Positions 1 through 13,200 are shown, numbered from the stretch's first letter. The stretch: DNA of 64,000 nt from Kryptolebias marmoratus (GCF_001649575.2 NC_051431.1:23918094-23982093), one strand, 5' to 3'. Numbers and translations: made by a program. The notes: a model not told the origin generated them from the letters alone.

Positions 1-697
1 TTTGTTTTAGCTGAGATGGTTTGTGATGAAGTTAAAAATCAGTGTAAGAAAAACAACCAAAAAGCAGTTTTGAGATAAAACATTTTCATGTTTTCTTTCT
101 TCTTTTTTTGTCAAATAACCCAAAAGGTATTTGGGTAAAATGGATAATAACACATTAAAAGGTTTTTCTGTAAAAATATATAAATAAATTAATGAATGAC
201 ATTAAATCTTTCTCTGCTTTTATTACAATTAGTTGAAAAAAAACCCCTCATGGTTCACAGCATGGTACAAATGTACTACAAGAAAGACATGTTTGATTCT
301 GTACAAAAACCATTCAGCTTTATTCATTTCTTACACATGGGCAGTTCCACTTCAAGCTCAGGTCCTCCACCGAGAGCAGCTCCTTCTTGATCGCCCACCA
401 CAAAAGAAAAAGGTGGAGCAATAATGGTTTTGCTCATGTCTATGTGTGTGTTTGTTTGTACCCTTAGCAAAATATCTTATAAATAACTGGAAAAATGTTT
501 ATCAAACTTTTTAGAAAGTAATGACTGGATGAACCTCTACAACCGATTAACTTTTGAAGTCAGTTTGATTCAAGATGGCCACCACAGCTAAGTATTTTTA
601 GCAAATACAAAAATGGCTATAACTCAGTCTAACTATAACTCACTAAAACTCAGACAAACCTTGAGCTAAGATTTGGCGTGGCAGCAGTTGACTGTCA
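1..697. other. Left-edge intergenic DNA, no gene seen
   Basis: AT-rich sequence without a supportable gene. Short open frames at about 196-424 have no recognisable domain or splice context. From about 500 the sequence joins an interspersed repeat that recurs throughout the window (family A, see separate entry). Confidence 0.5.
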
Positions 698-705
698 TTC
701 ACAAC

Positions 706-1469
706 CAGGGACGTGTGGTCAGGGGAGGCAGGTGAGGCTGAGCCTCGCCTGTCATCGTGACAAGAAAAACAAAAATGATAACATAAAATGAATATTAATA
801 TTTTTGAACCTTTTTAATAATCAAAATTGCATTTGTATAGTCAAAATCGCTGAAATTGCATATTTCCTGTTCAAATACAGGGGTGAAACGCGAGGTGCGG
901 CAGCAATGAGCCTCACCTCACCTCTGAATGCGCAATCCATCACAAACTGCAATTGGCCCCTGCCTGTTGGCGTATTGCTGCATGACGCCAATATAATGGT
1001 TTATATACCCTGATTTTCCACAGTCTGGTTAATGTCTTTAACCATTTACGTTTAATGTTTGTTAGTGACATATTTAGCTTTGCTGAGGGGACATAAAACC
1101 GCGGTGAAAAGGCGAAGGGAGAGGCAGGCAGTACTCTGCCGCACTGAAGGGGGCGTACGTGAGCCAACGGGAGCTTGTTGTTGTTGTCCTTTTACGCAGA
1201 GGCGAGTGACAGTCACGTGCACTGCCGAGAGCCGTTAATTTTTGTGTTTTGCTCCCTCGGACTGCCAAAATTGTAATTGTAACGTTTTTTCTTATCTTAT
1301 CTTTAATACGTACATGAGAGAGAGAGTGTGAGTGTCTGAAGAATGCTGATGAGATATGAAATAACCAGTAGCCAATTGAATAAGCTACCCTTTTGGGTTT
1401 ATATATTTGTAAATCTGACGCTAAAGGAGTCAGTGCCTCACCAACCATGAACCTCACCTCACGTCACTG
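706..1469. mobile_element. Non-autonomous hAT-type DNA transposon with 8-bp target duplication
   Basis: The element starts CAGGGACGTG and ends with the inverse of CAGTGACGTG, so it has short imperfect terminal inverted repeats beginning with CAG. It is flanked on both sides by the same 8 bp, TTCACAAC (698-705 and 1470-1477). An 8-bp duplication with CAG-type ends is characteristic of the hAT superfamily. No transposase frame is seen, so it is probably a defective or miniature derivative. It sits inside a copy of repeat family A, whose halves lie at about 500-705 and 1470-1570, so this insertion is the younger event. Confidence 0.8.
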
Positions 1470-1606
1470 TTCACAACACATGCTCCAAACCCTAACAGAT
1501 CACACAGAATATTGCAATATTGCACCAAACTGCTCGTAATGTTATTTTCAAATTCTAACCAAACTGACTTTGTCTTTTCTGGGTATGAGACGATCTTAGT
1601 CTAAAA

Positions 1607-1810
1607 CAGGGGTGTCCAAAGTCGGTCCTCGAGGGCCGGCATCCTGCATGTTTTAGTTTTCTCCCTGGTTTTACACACCTGGATCAAATGATGGCTCATT
1701 AGAAGGCCTAAGCAGAACACTGACTTGCTGAGGAGGTTGTTACAACCACTAGGGAGAGAACTAAAACATGCAGGATGCCGGCCCTCGAGGACCGACTTTG
1801 GACACCCCTG
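1607..1810. mobile_element. Foldback MITE (hAT-like), 204 bp, near-complete inverted repeat
   Basis: About 50 bp at the left end (CAGGGGTGTCCAAAGTCGG...) returns as its reverse complement at the right end. The flanking 8 bp GTCTAAAA occur at 1599-1606 and 1811-1818 as a perfect target-site duplication. The near-perfect arms suggest a young insertion that could fold into a long hairpin if transcribed. More divergent relatives lie at 4994-5187 and 48419-48611, and half-elements at about 9000-9066 and 44170-44243. Confidence 0.85.
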
Positions 1811-2134
1811 GTCTAAAACTTCCTTCAAGGAATGCTAGGCCTTTAATCAGTGCTGTTTTTGTAATATAATGGATAATAAACACCTCCCCAAATGAAAAAA
1901 GGAAACCCACTCACACAAACAGTTTTGCTAAAACCTTCTTTTAATTAATTCAGTGTTAATTAATAAGAGTTGCATGCCATCATTAAGATGAGGTGAAAAG
2001 GCTTTTTAAAACAAGGTTTCCCTCATAAAGACAGACGTGAGGTGAGAGCCTTCACAGCACCTCAGTGAGATTTCAGCCAGCAGATTGTAACTTAGTAATT
2101 GGAGTAGAGTTGGCATGAAAACCACCTCCCAGAG

Positions 2135-3400
2135 TTATTCAGCAGCATAAAGCAGGAAGGCACTGAAAGTGTTATGATGGTTATCGTCATCACAGATGAA
2201 GCAGTCCTTGGCTAAATTGACAGACACCTTGTCTCCAGCCTGAAGGTGTAACGCAATAGCTATCGTGGCGCTGTCCTCTTTGTCCTTCGTCTTGAATTCT
2301 TTGGCTGCAGCCCTTGTTTGGCCGTTCACCTGCAGCGCGGTGCAGACAGCCAGGGTGTTTCCAGAAGAACCGAAGGCAGTCACAGCCAGGCTGTACACAC
2401 CGGAGTGTGGAACAGTGAAGATACCGGTGTTCGTGCTGTAGGCTTCTCCGAGGTTAAGGAAGGCGTGTCTGTAAGTTACGATGCAGTCTTCGCTGAAGGG
2501 ACCGTCACACGTCAAACTGTTATTGTTGTACAGAGATACAGTGAAGGCAACACGGCTGTCTGAAAGTGCAAAGTAGAGACAACAGGTTAGACATCTGAAA
2601 ACAGGGATAATTGAAGGCCTAGTATTCCATCTTGTATTGAATTGTCACCAAAAGTTAATAATTTGTAGAGCTACATTCAATGATTATTTCCTAAGAGTTT
2701 AATTAAAATCCATTCAGTGGTTCATGAAATATTTTCCTAACAGACAGTCATAGTTGGTCACAAATACTTAACAGCGACATATTAAAGAAAGATTTTGTGC
2801 AATCTTTTAGCTCCCAGAACAAATCGATCAGTGTCAGCTCCTACCACAGCTAGTTCTGGGTCAACATCTGTAATGTTGACTAATATAAGAGCCATTTATG
2901 AGTTTAGTAAGACCAGCTGGCTGTGGCAGCCATCTTGAAAATTTGTGCAAGAGTAAACCTTATATAATCCACCAGCCGCCCACCTTGAATAGACTGGAGA
3001 CTTTGGTTTGTTTCTGCAAACTCCTCCTGCAGCTCAGTCAGGGTTGTGTTGAAGTATGTCCTCAGCCTGTCCATCTCCCGCACCATCAGGCAGCACCCAC
3101 ATGACGGCTGGTCCCAGCTGCAGGCTGAACACAGACGAACATGAGCGCACCTGCAGATGAAGAGTTACACAGCCTGATACCCAGTCACGATTCCTCACCA
3201 CTGTCTGCGTTGGGGTCAGAATCGGGTTCAGCATGAGGCCCATTCCAGCTAAATTTGAAGTTTAAAGTAGCAGCAGCAGCATGCAGCAGACCCAGCAGCG
3301 CAACAGCTGAGGACAAAAAATACATTAGAGTCTAATTTAGCCTTTTAGTTTGAACTGGTGCACAGCTTTGTGTGCAGATGTGTTAAGACTCACCTTTCAT
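2135..3400 (-). CDS. C1q-domain secreted protein A (C1q-like/cerebellin-like)
   Basis: Predicted secreted 226-residue protein with four coding exons: 3394-3400, 3199-3306, 2984-3124 and 2135-2559, all joined in phase 1. Residues 1-15 (MKAVALLGLLHAAAA) look like a signal peptide split after the second codon. Residues 39-85 hold a Cys-Gly-Cys-Cys motif followed by a heptad-like region suited to trimer assembly; there are no collagen Gly-X-Y repeats. Residues 88-226 form a C1q globular domain, with FTVP, GVYSLAVTAFG, NTFSAFLLY and the usual aromatic strand residues. Proteins of this family trimerise outside the cell and act in innate recognition or as cerebellin-like ligands; which applies here cannot be told. 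The neighbour at 4522-6973 is a paralogue with the same exon plan. A TATA-like motif lies upstream and an ATTAAA at about 1940-1945 (minus) could serve polyadenylation. Confidence 0.88.
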
Positions 3401-3473
3401 GGTGATGATGAATAACAACAGGTGCAGAATGATGGAGATGAGCTACACTGGGCTGGTTGATAAAAGTCATGGG

Positions 3474-3480
3474 TATATAA
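3474..3480 (-). promoter_or_regulatory. TATA-like box of C1q gene A
   Basis: On the minus strand this reads TTATATAC, about 75 bp before the start codon at 3400. That distance fits a TATA box, a short 5' untranslated region and the tiny first coding exon. Inferred from position only. Confidence 0.45.
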
Positions 3481-3486
3481 CTCTCT

Positions 3487-4521
3487 AAGAGCTCCTCCTC
3501 ACCGTTTGATTCCTCCTCTGACAGCTCTGCCTTGTTTTGTTCCTCTTTTTTATCATCCATCCTAGTTCCTTTTAAAAAGTGAATGTCTGGGGATGTTTTG
3601 TTGTCACCAAGAGCTTTCACTCCCTGAAACCGAACAGAAAAGGGCACACACCCTTGAGGCTGTCGATGCAGATCAGGTATCATCAATCATCTGTAGAGGC
3701 ATTGGCGTGGTCCTCATCAGATCGGGGGTAAAGAGCTGTGAAATTGTTTTAATGCTCAACTTTGTGCAAAGACTGGTAGGGAGCCACTTATTCCATTTAT
3801 ATAATACTGTTCATAGAGGATAGCAAATGTTAAAGTATATATGTGCATTCATCATCCTTCCCTTAGTGTGTGATTAAACTGTCTTTGTTTTATTCACTGA
3901 TTTTCTTAAGGTGATGTGTCCAAAACCACACAAAGAAGGGCCATAAAGGAGGGGTTTTGTATCAGTGTTAGATGAAAAATGAATCTTTTGGTGGATATTT
4001 GTAAAGCATTTCATTGTTTAGGGTAAGATCACACACTTTTTATTTATCCTCTTATTCTGTGAGAAGGTACTGTGGAAAACTGCCCCTTTAATGAAGCTGA
4101 GCACACCACCATCCCTCCACCCACAGCGTTGGAAGAGCAGCATGTTTTGTGTGCATGTAATGTTAGGATTATTGATTTATTTGATGAGAATGAAAATACT
4201 CACTAATAATGTTGCTGTTGGTTTAAACATGTTTATTTTCTGGGAAAGATTAAGAAATTTCAACAACAAATCAGATCATTTTATTAGCTGAGGATAAACA
4301 ACTTCAACCAAGATACGTCCTTCTAAAAAGAACGACAGTTGTTCATTAGCTTGTTTGTAATTAAAAAGCTTTCTTTCAAGCATAATCTGAGCATGGTCCT
4401 AAAATAAACTAACCGAGAAGGAGGTACATTAAGCTGGGATCAATGAGTTCAACAAATCAGGGCCTAAACCAGCTAATTGTCATCATAAAGACATGTCATT
4501 AAACAGCCTGAAGAAAATAAA
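3487..4521. other. Spacer between the two C1q genes
   Basis: About 1 kb between the promoter of gene A and the stop codon of gene B. AT-rich; no exon, repeat or RNA gene recognised. Confidence 0.5.
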
Positions 4522-6973
4522 TCAAACAGCATATAGCAGGAAGCCAGTAAAAGTGTTAAAGTGGTGGCTGTCGTCACAGACGGTACATCCGCTTGGCAGG
4601 CTGACGGACACCTTGTCCCCGGCATTCAGGTGCACAGCAACCACAGCCGTGCTGCTGTCTTCACTGTCCGGTCCGTGTTTTTCACTGAGGGGAGCCACCG
4701 TTTGGCCGTTGACCTGCAGGTTGGCGCAGGAGGCCAGGTTTTTATCAGGAGAAACAAGGCCGTAGATTGTGACGGCGAGGCTGTAGGCACCAGAGCTGGG
4801 AACGGTGAAGACGCCAGTCTGTGGGTTGTAGTTGTCCCCCAGGTTGAGGAACACATGCTGGTAGATGATCAGTCTGTCATCACTGAAGGGGCCGAAGCAG
4901 CTCAAACTTGCCTGATTGTTCAGAGCGACAGAGAAGGCACTGCGGCTAGCTGGAGAGCCAGAGAAGAAGAGTCAAGAAGGGGATTGTCCAGTTCAGTGGT
5001 GTCCAGTCCTGGTCCTGGAGGGCTGCTATCCTGCATGTTTTAGATGTTTTTTTTGCTGTGACACAGCTGATTTAAACAACTGAGTGATTAACAGGCTTCT
5101 GGAGAACTTGAAGACCTGCTGAAGAGCAGAGAAACAACTAAAACCTGCAGGATAGTGGCTCTCCAGGACCAGGATTGGACACTACCGGTCTTGTCATTTT
5201 TTAAGTGATGTTCTAGTTATTATTACTTAGGACTTTATCAATCATAGAGCACAGAGTATGGAGAAAGAGACAATAGTCCAGACTAGGCCAAATGAGGACT
5301 TGTTGTTTATCGTCTTATAAAACAACTCTCTCTCAAAAACAACAATGGTGTGAAAGAACGTCACATTAGCTGATATTAAATCCTAACACTTTTACATGAA
5401 ACTAATTAGTTTGTTGCTGTTTTTTCAGTCCAACCATGTTTGTGTTACTCCTCAGATGTATGTGTGCTGAGGATAGGTACACCGTGTATATGCCGATGGT
5501 GCTGAGGCTGATGAGTCAGGCAAAGGTTTACTTATCTCCCAGTGGACTGATACATTTAAAGCCTCAGCACCATTGAGATATATTATAACCAGAAACACAA
5601 CCGGAAGCCAGAAGTTGAGGCCAGAGATGACAAACGCCCCCTAGTGGCTTGATGCAGTACAGATCCTGCTCCTCCATGTAAACAAAAGTGACATTTTCCT
5701 GAATAAAAAAATAAAAAGACACTTCTGATCATTTTTGTTAACTGTGTTGTGTGTTGATTTTTGGTAATTCGTGTAGCTCTTAACTTGCTAGTGTATGTTC
5801 AAATATGCATTTTTTGAACATACACTAAGCTAATTGAGGAAAAGTGTCATGTTACACTGTGATTGACAGCCTGTTGGTGACTTGGAAGGGTGTGTAGGCG
5901 GGACTTTCTTGATGGTACTGCCCTATGTCCCTAGTTCACAAACTCCAGGTCCAAAATGATAAAAACTCACATTTCGGATATAGTTCTGAACATCAGGAAA
6001 AGGTGGGAACACTTCATCCATCCTTAATAATACTGATGCTCAGACATATACATTTGCACAGTAATGCAGATGTTGTTTGGTTGAAAAAGCAGTGCCTAAC
6101 TAAACAAATGGTGTCAGTCAAAAGATTAGAGGTCCAGTATTCGCTAATGTAGCATTCTTTTATGTTTTTGAGACTTGCTTTACAAGCATGAAAAACAATA
6201 ATAAAACAGACTCTTGTTTGGACGAAGACTTTTGCCTCCTTCTTCACACTCCATGCTCTGTGACTGATATAAATGCTGATAAGGTGCTAGCTATTGATGA
6301 CCAGACTATCTCTTTAAAATCAAAGATTGTGCATGTTCTGCTCTGACCACATGTCTGTGGTTTGTAGTCGAAGAACCACTCACCTCTGAGGTTGTGGAGG
6401 ATCATCTTGGTGTTCGTCAGCTCCTGGTTCAGTTCAGTGACAGTATTGTTAAAGAACTGCTCCATCCTCTGAATCTGTCTCTGCATCAGACAGCAGCCAC
6501 ACGACGCCGGGTCATATCGACACACTTGAATACACACAAACGCACACATGCATTAGTGTGCGGTGAGATTTCTTTGGAAGATTAAACAAAAAGAGAAAGG
6601 GAAGACGGTGCCTCACCTGAGATTGGAGCAGAATCTGTACTCAATGATTTCTGGCCGTATTCACTCCAGGGAAATTCAAAACCGTGAACAAAAGCTGCGT
6701 GCAGCAGACACAGGAACATCGCTGCTGGTGGGGGGGAAAGTACAACGTAAAGTACAACCAAATACAAGAAAACTTCACAAAGATATTTTTAGGTAAGTAT
6801 TTTAAAATCAATTCATCTGACCATATTGATACTAATCCCTAACAGGTATCCTAAAGAATTGAAACTGGAATTAAACCTAAATCCTAAATTTGTCAGAATA
6901 AAATGTTCTTGCCTGTAAAGTCCTAGCTTTTACCCTTTTTTAAATAAAGCCAAAATTTTGTCTCACCTTTCAT
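4522..6973 (-). CDS. C1q-domain secreted protein B, tandem paralogue of A
   Basis: Predicted secreted 226-residue protein with four coding exons: 6967-6973, 6617-6721, 6384-6524 and 4522-4949. Exon sizes (7, 105, 141, 428) almost equal those of gene A (7, 108, 141, 425), and all junctions are phase 1, so the two arose by tandem duplication. Signal peptide MKAMFLCLLHAAFVHG; Cys-Gly-Cys-Cys plus a coiled-coil-like segment (residues 39-84); C1q domain 87-226 containing FTVPSSGAYSLAVTIYG and FNTFTGFLLY. The acceptor of exon 2 is a tandem CAG-CAG, so an isoform with one extra alanine is possible. Intron 3 (4950-6383) holds a foldback MITE and old repeats. The exact ligand is unknown. Confidence 0.87.
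4994..5187. mobile_element. Foldback MITE, same family as 1607-1810
   Basis: Starts CAGTGGTGTCCAGTCC and ends with a diverged inverse of that sequence. The arms pair around GGTCCTGGAGGGC and CTCCAGGACCAGG. The flanking target duplication is degraded, so this copy is older than the one at 1607. It lies within the last intron of C1q gene B. Confidence 0.75.
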
Positions 6974-9900
6974 GGCAATGCAGGTAAAGCCTTATGATGC
7001 TTCTGAAGAATGGGAAAGGTGTACACTGACCGTGTCCCTTGTAACCATCAGTGTGTTATTCATTGCCGCTCCTCCTCTTCTTTATGTTCCTCCCATTTGC
7101 CGTTAAAACTCGACTGGATTTTCTCACGACAACAAGTTCTCATTCTCTAACACTTATATGAACAGACTTACAGGAAGTGGTTCAGGACATTGAGACTCAG
7201 ACAATCCAGGTATTATCTGGTACCTGAGTATTCCCATTAGCTGCCAAACCTTTTGATGTTGCATTGTTTTTATCGTAACCACTGAATGCTGAAATAAAGT
7301 CGTGGCAATGTAAAATAAAGTAATGTTTGCTGTGGTTGATTAGCCGTGACAACCGTCTTGACTCCAAAAGTCAATCAGTTGTAGGTTTAAACCCACTGAC
7401 TACTTTTTAAATTTCATTAAAATCTGTGTTGTGGTTTATGATTTTACTGACAAACAGGGGACACTCCAACACATAATGGCAAAGTTTTAAGCAAGGATCA
7501 TGCTCATTGTGTGACGTTCAGAGTATTTGTTGATGGTGATGTGCAACTAGTACCACACCAAATTTTAGCTCAGGAGCTGTAAAATTGACTAAGTTATAGT
7601 CTTTCTTCAGTTTTGTAAGTTCAGTTGGCGGTGGCCATCTTAAATTTGCTTGACTTCAAAAGCTGATCAGTTCTAGATGCATGTCTAATACTTACTTTGT
7701 GAAAGTTTCATTAAAATCCATCCAGTTGTTCATGAGAAATTTTGCTAACAGACAGACTGGGTTGACTCCAGTTAATAGCAACAGTTTAATCAAAAATCTC
7801 ATGCTATCAAGTAGCGCTTGGAGTATGTGTTGGGATTGAGTCCCAGCTACTATCACACAAAATTTTAACTCAATAACAGTAAAACTGAGTTACAGCCATT
7901 TTTGTGTCTGCTAATGTTGATTAGCTGTAGGAGCCATCTTGAATTGGGTCATTTCTAAAATTGAATCTTTTGTATATGTACACCTAATAATTACTTAGAG
8001 AGTTTCATCAGAATTTATCCAGTAGTTCATGAGGTTTTACTTGGTTAGGGTAAGAAAGTAGATCATAGTTTGGTTTTAAGTTAATCTTACATGTAGAAAA
8101 CTTTTCCTGTGAGGGACCTGCTGTCTAACAGAGACACCTAGAGGTGCCGATCAAGCATCTAAATGTGGCACAGCAACATTGTCATGTTGGTTTTTGTTCT
8201 GCATTTTTGTGAGTTGTAAACCACAATAGACTAATTTCTAACCACTTGTTAACATTATCTCTTTGACACAACTGAACAAGCTAAATACAAAGTACTTTAT
8301 GATGTTCCACACTAAAAGGTACACGAAGGTTATCTTTTTATTTTAAACTATAATTGCATGTTTTATGGAACATGAAATACTTTTATTTTCTTCTTCTGAA
8401 TCACCACTGGGTTGTATTTCAGGATACTGTCATACAGTGATCCACTTCTTATTTATCAGACAGATCTTGCTCTGTCTTCTTTTTTGCTCTACAGCTCCTC
8501 CCAGTTGTCAAGCTCCATTTTGGGGCCATTTTTTCACATTGCACATGCTTCCCTTGGGTCATATATTCAACCAATACATTCCAGGTCATTATTATGCAAA
8601 CATTATATAGATCTTTAGTCACAGTCAGATGTTTATATCCAATCATCATGGACATGAATGACATGCAAAATTTGTAAAAAACAATTATTTGAACCATACT
8701 TTAATGAGGGTGGGCTGATTTTTTAAACAAGTGCAAAAGTTTAAAATTTATTGTGTGACAGGATTGTGTCTAAAATTATACATATAGGATCATCTATATA
8801 TACATATACATTCACCTAAGTCTTTTTAATAAGTGGTGCTGAAAGTTCTGGATAATAGATAACTTCTCTTAGTGATCACGATTGACTGCAGCTAGTAGTT
8901 TCTCTTGCCAGTATAAAAATGATTTGTTTGACAGCACTGGTTCACTTGACAAACATTAAGAACTAAAGGAAACTATTGTGTATCCACTGATTCATTCAGG
9001 TGTGTTGGAGCAGAGAAACAAGTAAAACATACAGGGTAGTGGCCCTCGAGGACCAGGATTGCCTAGCCTTAGTCTACACTCAGCTCTCATACATTCGAAT
9101 AGTAACACATTGACGTTTGGTTGAGAAAAGTGTCAAACTAACCAATCAGGTGTTTTGAGAGAGTTGTTTTATAAGCCTGAAAGATAATAAAGGGACATTG
9201 TTTAACTAGCCACTGGCCTAGCCTGGATGAAGACTTTTGCCCTTTTCTCTGTATTCCAAGCTCCGTGACTGATGTCATGGCTGATAAGGTACTAACTATT
9301 GATAACTATTTAACAGAACATTTTTAAAATGACCAGACTATCCCTTTAATGACCCTCAAGAAGGGGCAGAAGAGACTGATTCGCATGAGAGTTCAGCTCA
9401 AAGCTGAACTCTCTGCAAACGAAGCAACTCACTGCAAAATGTTTTCAAAAAAAAAAAAAAAAAAATTCAGTCTGCATTTGTAATAAGGCAAGATTCATCA
9501 TGATGCTTCAGTTTTCATATTTCAACTAAAACTCAGATGTTTAAACATAAATTCTAACACATTTAGGCTACTTAAATAACTCAAACATGAAGAACGGGCT
9601 ATAATTTCTTATTTCACTTATATTGTGCTTTTCTACCCAACCAGGCCACTCAAAGCACTTCACAACACAATCTGCTCTTATTTACCTATCCACTCACACA
9701 TTCATCCACCTGAATAAATCAGTGACTTAGATCACATTCATACACATATGGGGCACACAGCGGAGGTAGTGAGGGGTTCAGTGACACTTCGACATGAAGC
9801 ATACTGGTGGAATCAAATCTCCAACTATCTCAGTGGAGGGCAGCTGCTCTAACCTCTAAGCCACAGATGCAAATGTAAATTTCATGGTGTCACAATCTAA

Positions 9901-10271
9901 AGATCTAAAGCTTGATCTCTGCCTCTATTGACCTGCCGCAGGATGAACAAATATGATAAAATTCCTTCGTTGACATTTGAGCGCAGAGAGGTGTGATAAA
10001 ACGTGATGGTCTGTACCAGAATGATCCTACAATGTATGATGAACATAAAAGACTTGAAAGTACTTCAGCTCATTCAACAAAAAACAAAATAAAGCACATA
10101 TTTATTGCCAATTGATTTAATTATAAAGACGTACATCACAACAATGAAGAGTGCATGATTACTGCATGTAAACTGGACATCCCTGAATATTTGTCTCTGC
10201 TTCACAGAGCTACAAGACATAGAGAGACTTTAAAAGAAGTTCTAACCTAACAGCGATCATGTATTTTCTGC
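6974..10271. other. 3.3-kb gene-free interval rich in old repeats
   Basis: No exon supported. It contains two family A copies (about 7380-7750 and 7770-8060), a half foldback MITE (9000-9066), and a copy of another repeat at 9090-9355 whose pieces also occur near 5260-5350 (inverted) and 6140-6320. A poly-A tract lies near 9449-9466. At about 9600-9880 is a repeat of the common teleost type with a wording like CACTCAAAGCACTTCACAAC. A minus-strand AATAAA at 10101-10106 probably ends the TRIM transcript. Confidence 0.55.
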
Positions 10272-13200
10272 TCAGTCTAATTGGCAGATAGTCAACGTGT
10301 CGCCTATTCCTGCCCACAGCCTGAATCCTGGGTACAGTGGCCCGTTGAACTGCGTCTCGTGGTGATGGATGGGAACCGCCTGTTTGTTGACGATGCTGTA
10401 AAAGTTCAGAATCCCTGCGTGCTGGTCCAGATAGACGCCGATCCTCTTGGCTTTAGGCGAGCCCAGCAGTTTCTCCTGGTTATTGTGCCAGAAGGAGAAG
10501 CCAGTTCCAGACCAGTACAGGCTCCAGGACGCAGCGTTGTGGCCCAGGCGGCTTTTATCGTCAGAACCCTTACGCTCCAGTTCCTTGTACGCAACACCGA
10601 TGGTAACCTGTGTGACGGGGCGAAAGAAAAGCAAATTAGGAAATTCAGCAATGCACTTTGTCCTGCAAATGTCAAATATTATGAGGGAGGAATTCAACAG
10701 GCATGTGAGTGGCTCCTTTAAGTGCTTCTCAGAAGATTCTAGGTTTGACTCTTGGCCAGCTAGCTCTAAATGTTTTTCTTTTTAACTTTGTAATTAAACA
10801 AAATGACAAGAATTGACAGCTGGAGAGAATTTATTTTACAGTCTGGCAATCGGGATGTCTTTTGGGGTAGCATAATTACATAAAGATGTCCTAACAGACA
10901 ACATCTTCACAGATGAACATGGTATAACAATGGTAAACATTCTGGCACCAAGCAGTATTCTCTGGGTCATTGTGAGAAATCACTGATATTCATATCACCT
11001 CAGTTCCATTTGGAAATTTTAGCTTCAATAACCAATGCAAAGTTTAGGCTACCATAGTGCAGTTTAGGTCTCCTTCAGAGTGGATAATGACTACACAACA
11101 ATGTTAAAAAATAAAAAAAACAGAACATGGTAGGTCATTGTAGGGTCCTGATGAGGTCTAAAGATTGCATATTAGGAACACAGTGAACTTCCCATTGTGG
11201 AGAGTTTTGAGCGACCACAAAGCTTACGTAGCAAAGGTGAGTTGGGTTTACCATCACAGTGGCAGCGTATCGGTGGGTGGGAGGTATCCATAATTTGGGG
11301 TCTGCGTACACCGATGTGGCTTGGTTGTTGTGACTTTGAAGCAGGACTGGTCACACTGGCTTCAAGACTCAACTACAACTAATCATTATCCCTCTCAGGC
11401 TCAAATTAAGTTTTAGTAACAGGAAAAATCAGATATTTGGGGAAATTATCATCTGTGTAAAATAAGGCTCATAAAATATGAATGTGGAGTAATTAGGTAT
11501 ATGCAATTCGCTGTTGCAAATCTGCAACGTCTGCCTTGAGAGGGTTAAGAGGTCATGAAAACACACCTTGGTGTCAGGAATCTGCCGACAGCTAGGGGGG
11601 ACACTACTGCATAGCTAAAAGAGAGACTTGAGCCAGCGCAGGCATGTGGGATGTGGTGAGGGCACGGAAGAGAATCTCAAATTTGCAAACAGCACCAGGA
11701 AAAACCTATTTGGTGAGCACTAAAAACACACCCCCATCAGGATGGTCTTCAGATTTAAGAAAGTATGACAACAAATCTGCTACAATCCTGTCACGATCTA
11801 ATATGGAGCGTAGCACGGTCGACGTCCACTGTGAAGGTGTCCTTAGCAAAAAGCTGTAACTGTGGTAGATAAAAATGTCAGATGTACAGAGGGAATATTC
11901 AAAAGAATTTTGGGGCGAACAAAAACATGGCTATCAAACTTATTGACAATTTAACCGCTAGGGGTTGAGACATTTCTCCTTAAATAACAACAATTACAAA
12001 CATTAAGATGGAAAACTAAGCGTATTAGAAGCATCACAACAGTCCAAATTTCACAAAAAGCCATACAAGATAGAGCTATGCTGACAGGACACGGAAAGGC
12101 AATGGTGCCTCAAAAGGAGAAAAATCTGTATGTTTTGGCTAAAACCCGAAGAACCCAAAGTAAAATTTTAATAATCCAGACTGGCAGATTATTCAAATTT
12201 ACCCAACCAGAGCTAAACTGTGTTTTGACCAAACAGAGCTCTGCAGGTAACAGACACCACATGTGGGATAAAACATTTGCATATATTATTGTGGCAAAAA
12301 TCACCAGTAATTCCCATTTTTTGTTTGTGCTGACCATGCACTTGTGATTTCACTTTAAGAAAACTGGTGTTTAAGAAGAAGTCACCTTCTGGCCGGTCCA
12401 CTCCACCTCCCAGTAGTAAGGGCTCCCTGCCAGGGGCTCTCGGCAGAGAACCTGCCTCCAGAAGACGAAGCGCTCAGGGTGGTCCGGTGGGTTTAGGTTC
12501 TCAGAACGCATCGTGACCTTATGGCCCCCGTCTGACAGCTTCATGTGTCGATACACCGTGTTAGGGTCCAAGGTTGGCTCGAAGCGATCTGAAGGAAGAG
12601 GACGGATTGTGATAAAACATCTGAACGTGCGCAATTCGAAAAAAGTGAGATGGACTCACATTTTAACATTTCCTCTCTTGTTTTTGGCTCCGGATTCACG
12701 GGTTCAACTGTAGCTGCTGCTCTTATAGATGCTACAAACACAAAAACACGTTGCATTAAAAGACAAGGCATGCTTCTTCTCAGGCTGTCTTGCCACATTG
12801 TAGAGGTGCACCACTCCAAGAAGAGAGGAAAGTGGCTGATTTATGTGGCTTTCAAAAAGGCATTACTTTACATATTGTTACGTACTTAGAGGTCGAGGAG
12901 GAGGCAGCGGAGCAGGGGGGGCTGAAGCTTCATGTTAAAAGAGAAAATATGATATAAATGAACAAAAATAATTCCAACCGACTCCATGCCTTTAGCATCA
13001 ATCAGCTAAATATTTTTCATGTTCTGCTGTGAGCAGACCTAATCTTACCTTGATGGTTCAGAGAACCTCCAAACCTCGAGGGCTCACACGCTGGAGAGAA
13101 AATGAGCAGATTGTGTAAAATGTTGAACTGTAGAACCTTAACAGGTGTAGTTTCAGGTGTACACTTACTGACTGCGCATTTAATTATTCAAAGTGTAGTC

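Noticed and set aside
10281..10785. Plus-strand frames of 112-146 codons
   Set aside because: Shadows of the TRIM SPRY exon on the minus strand.
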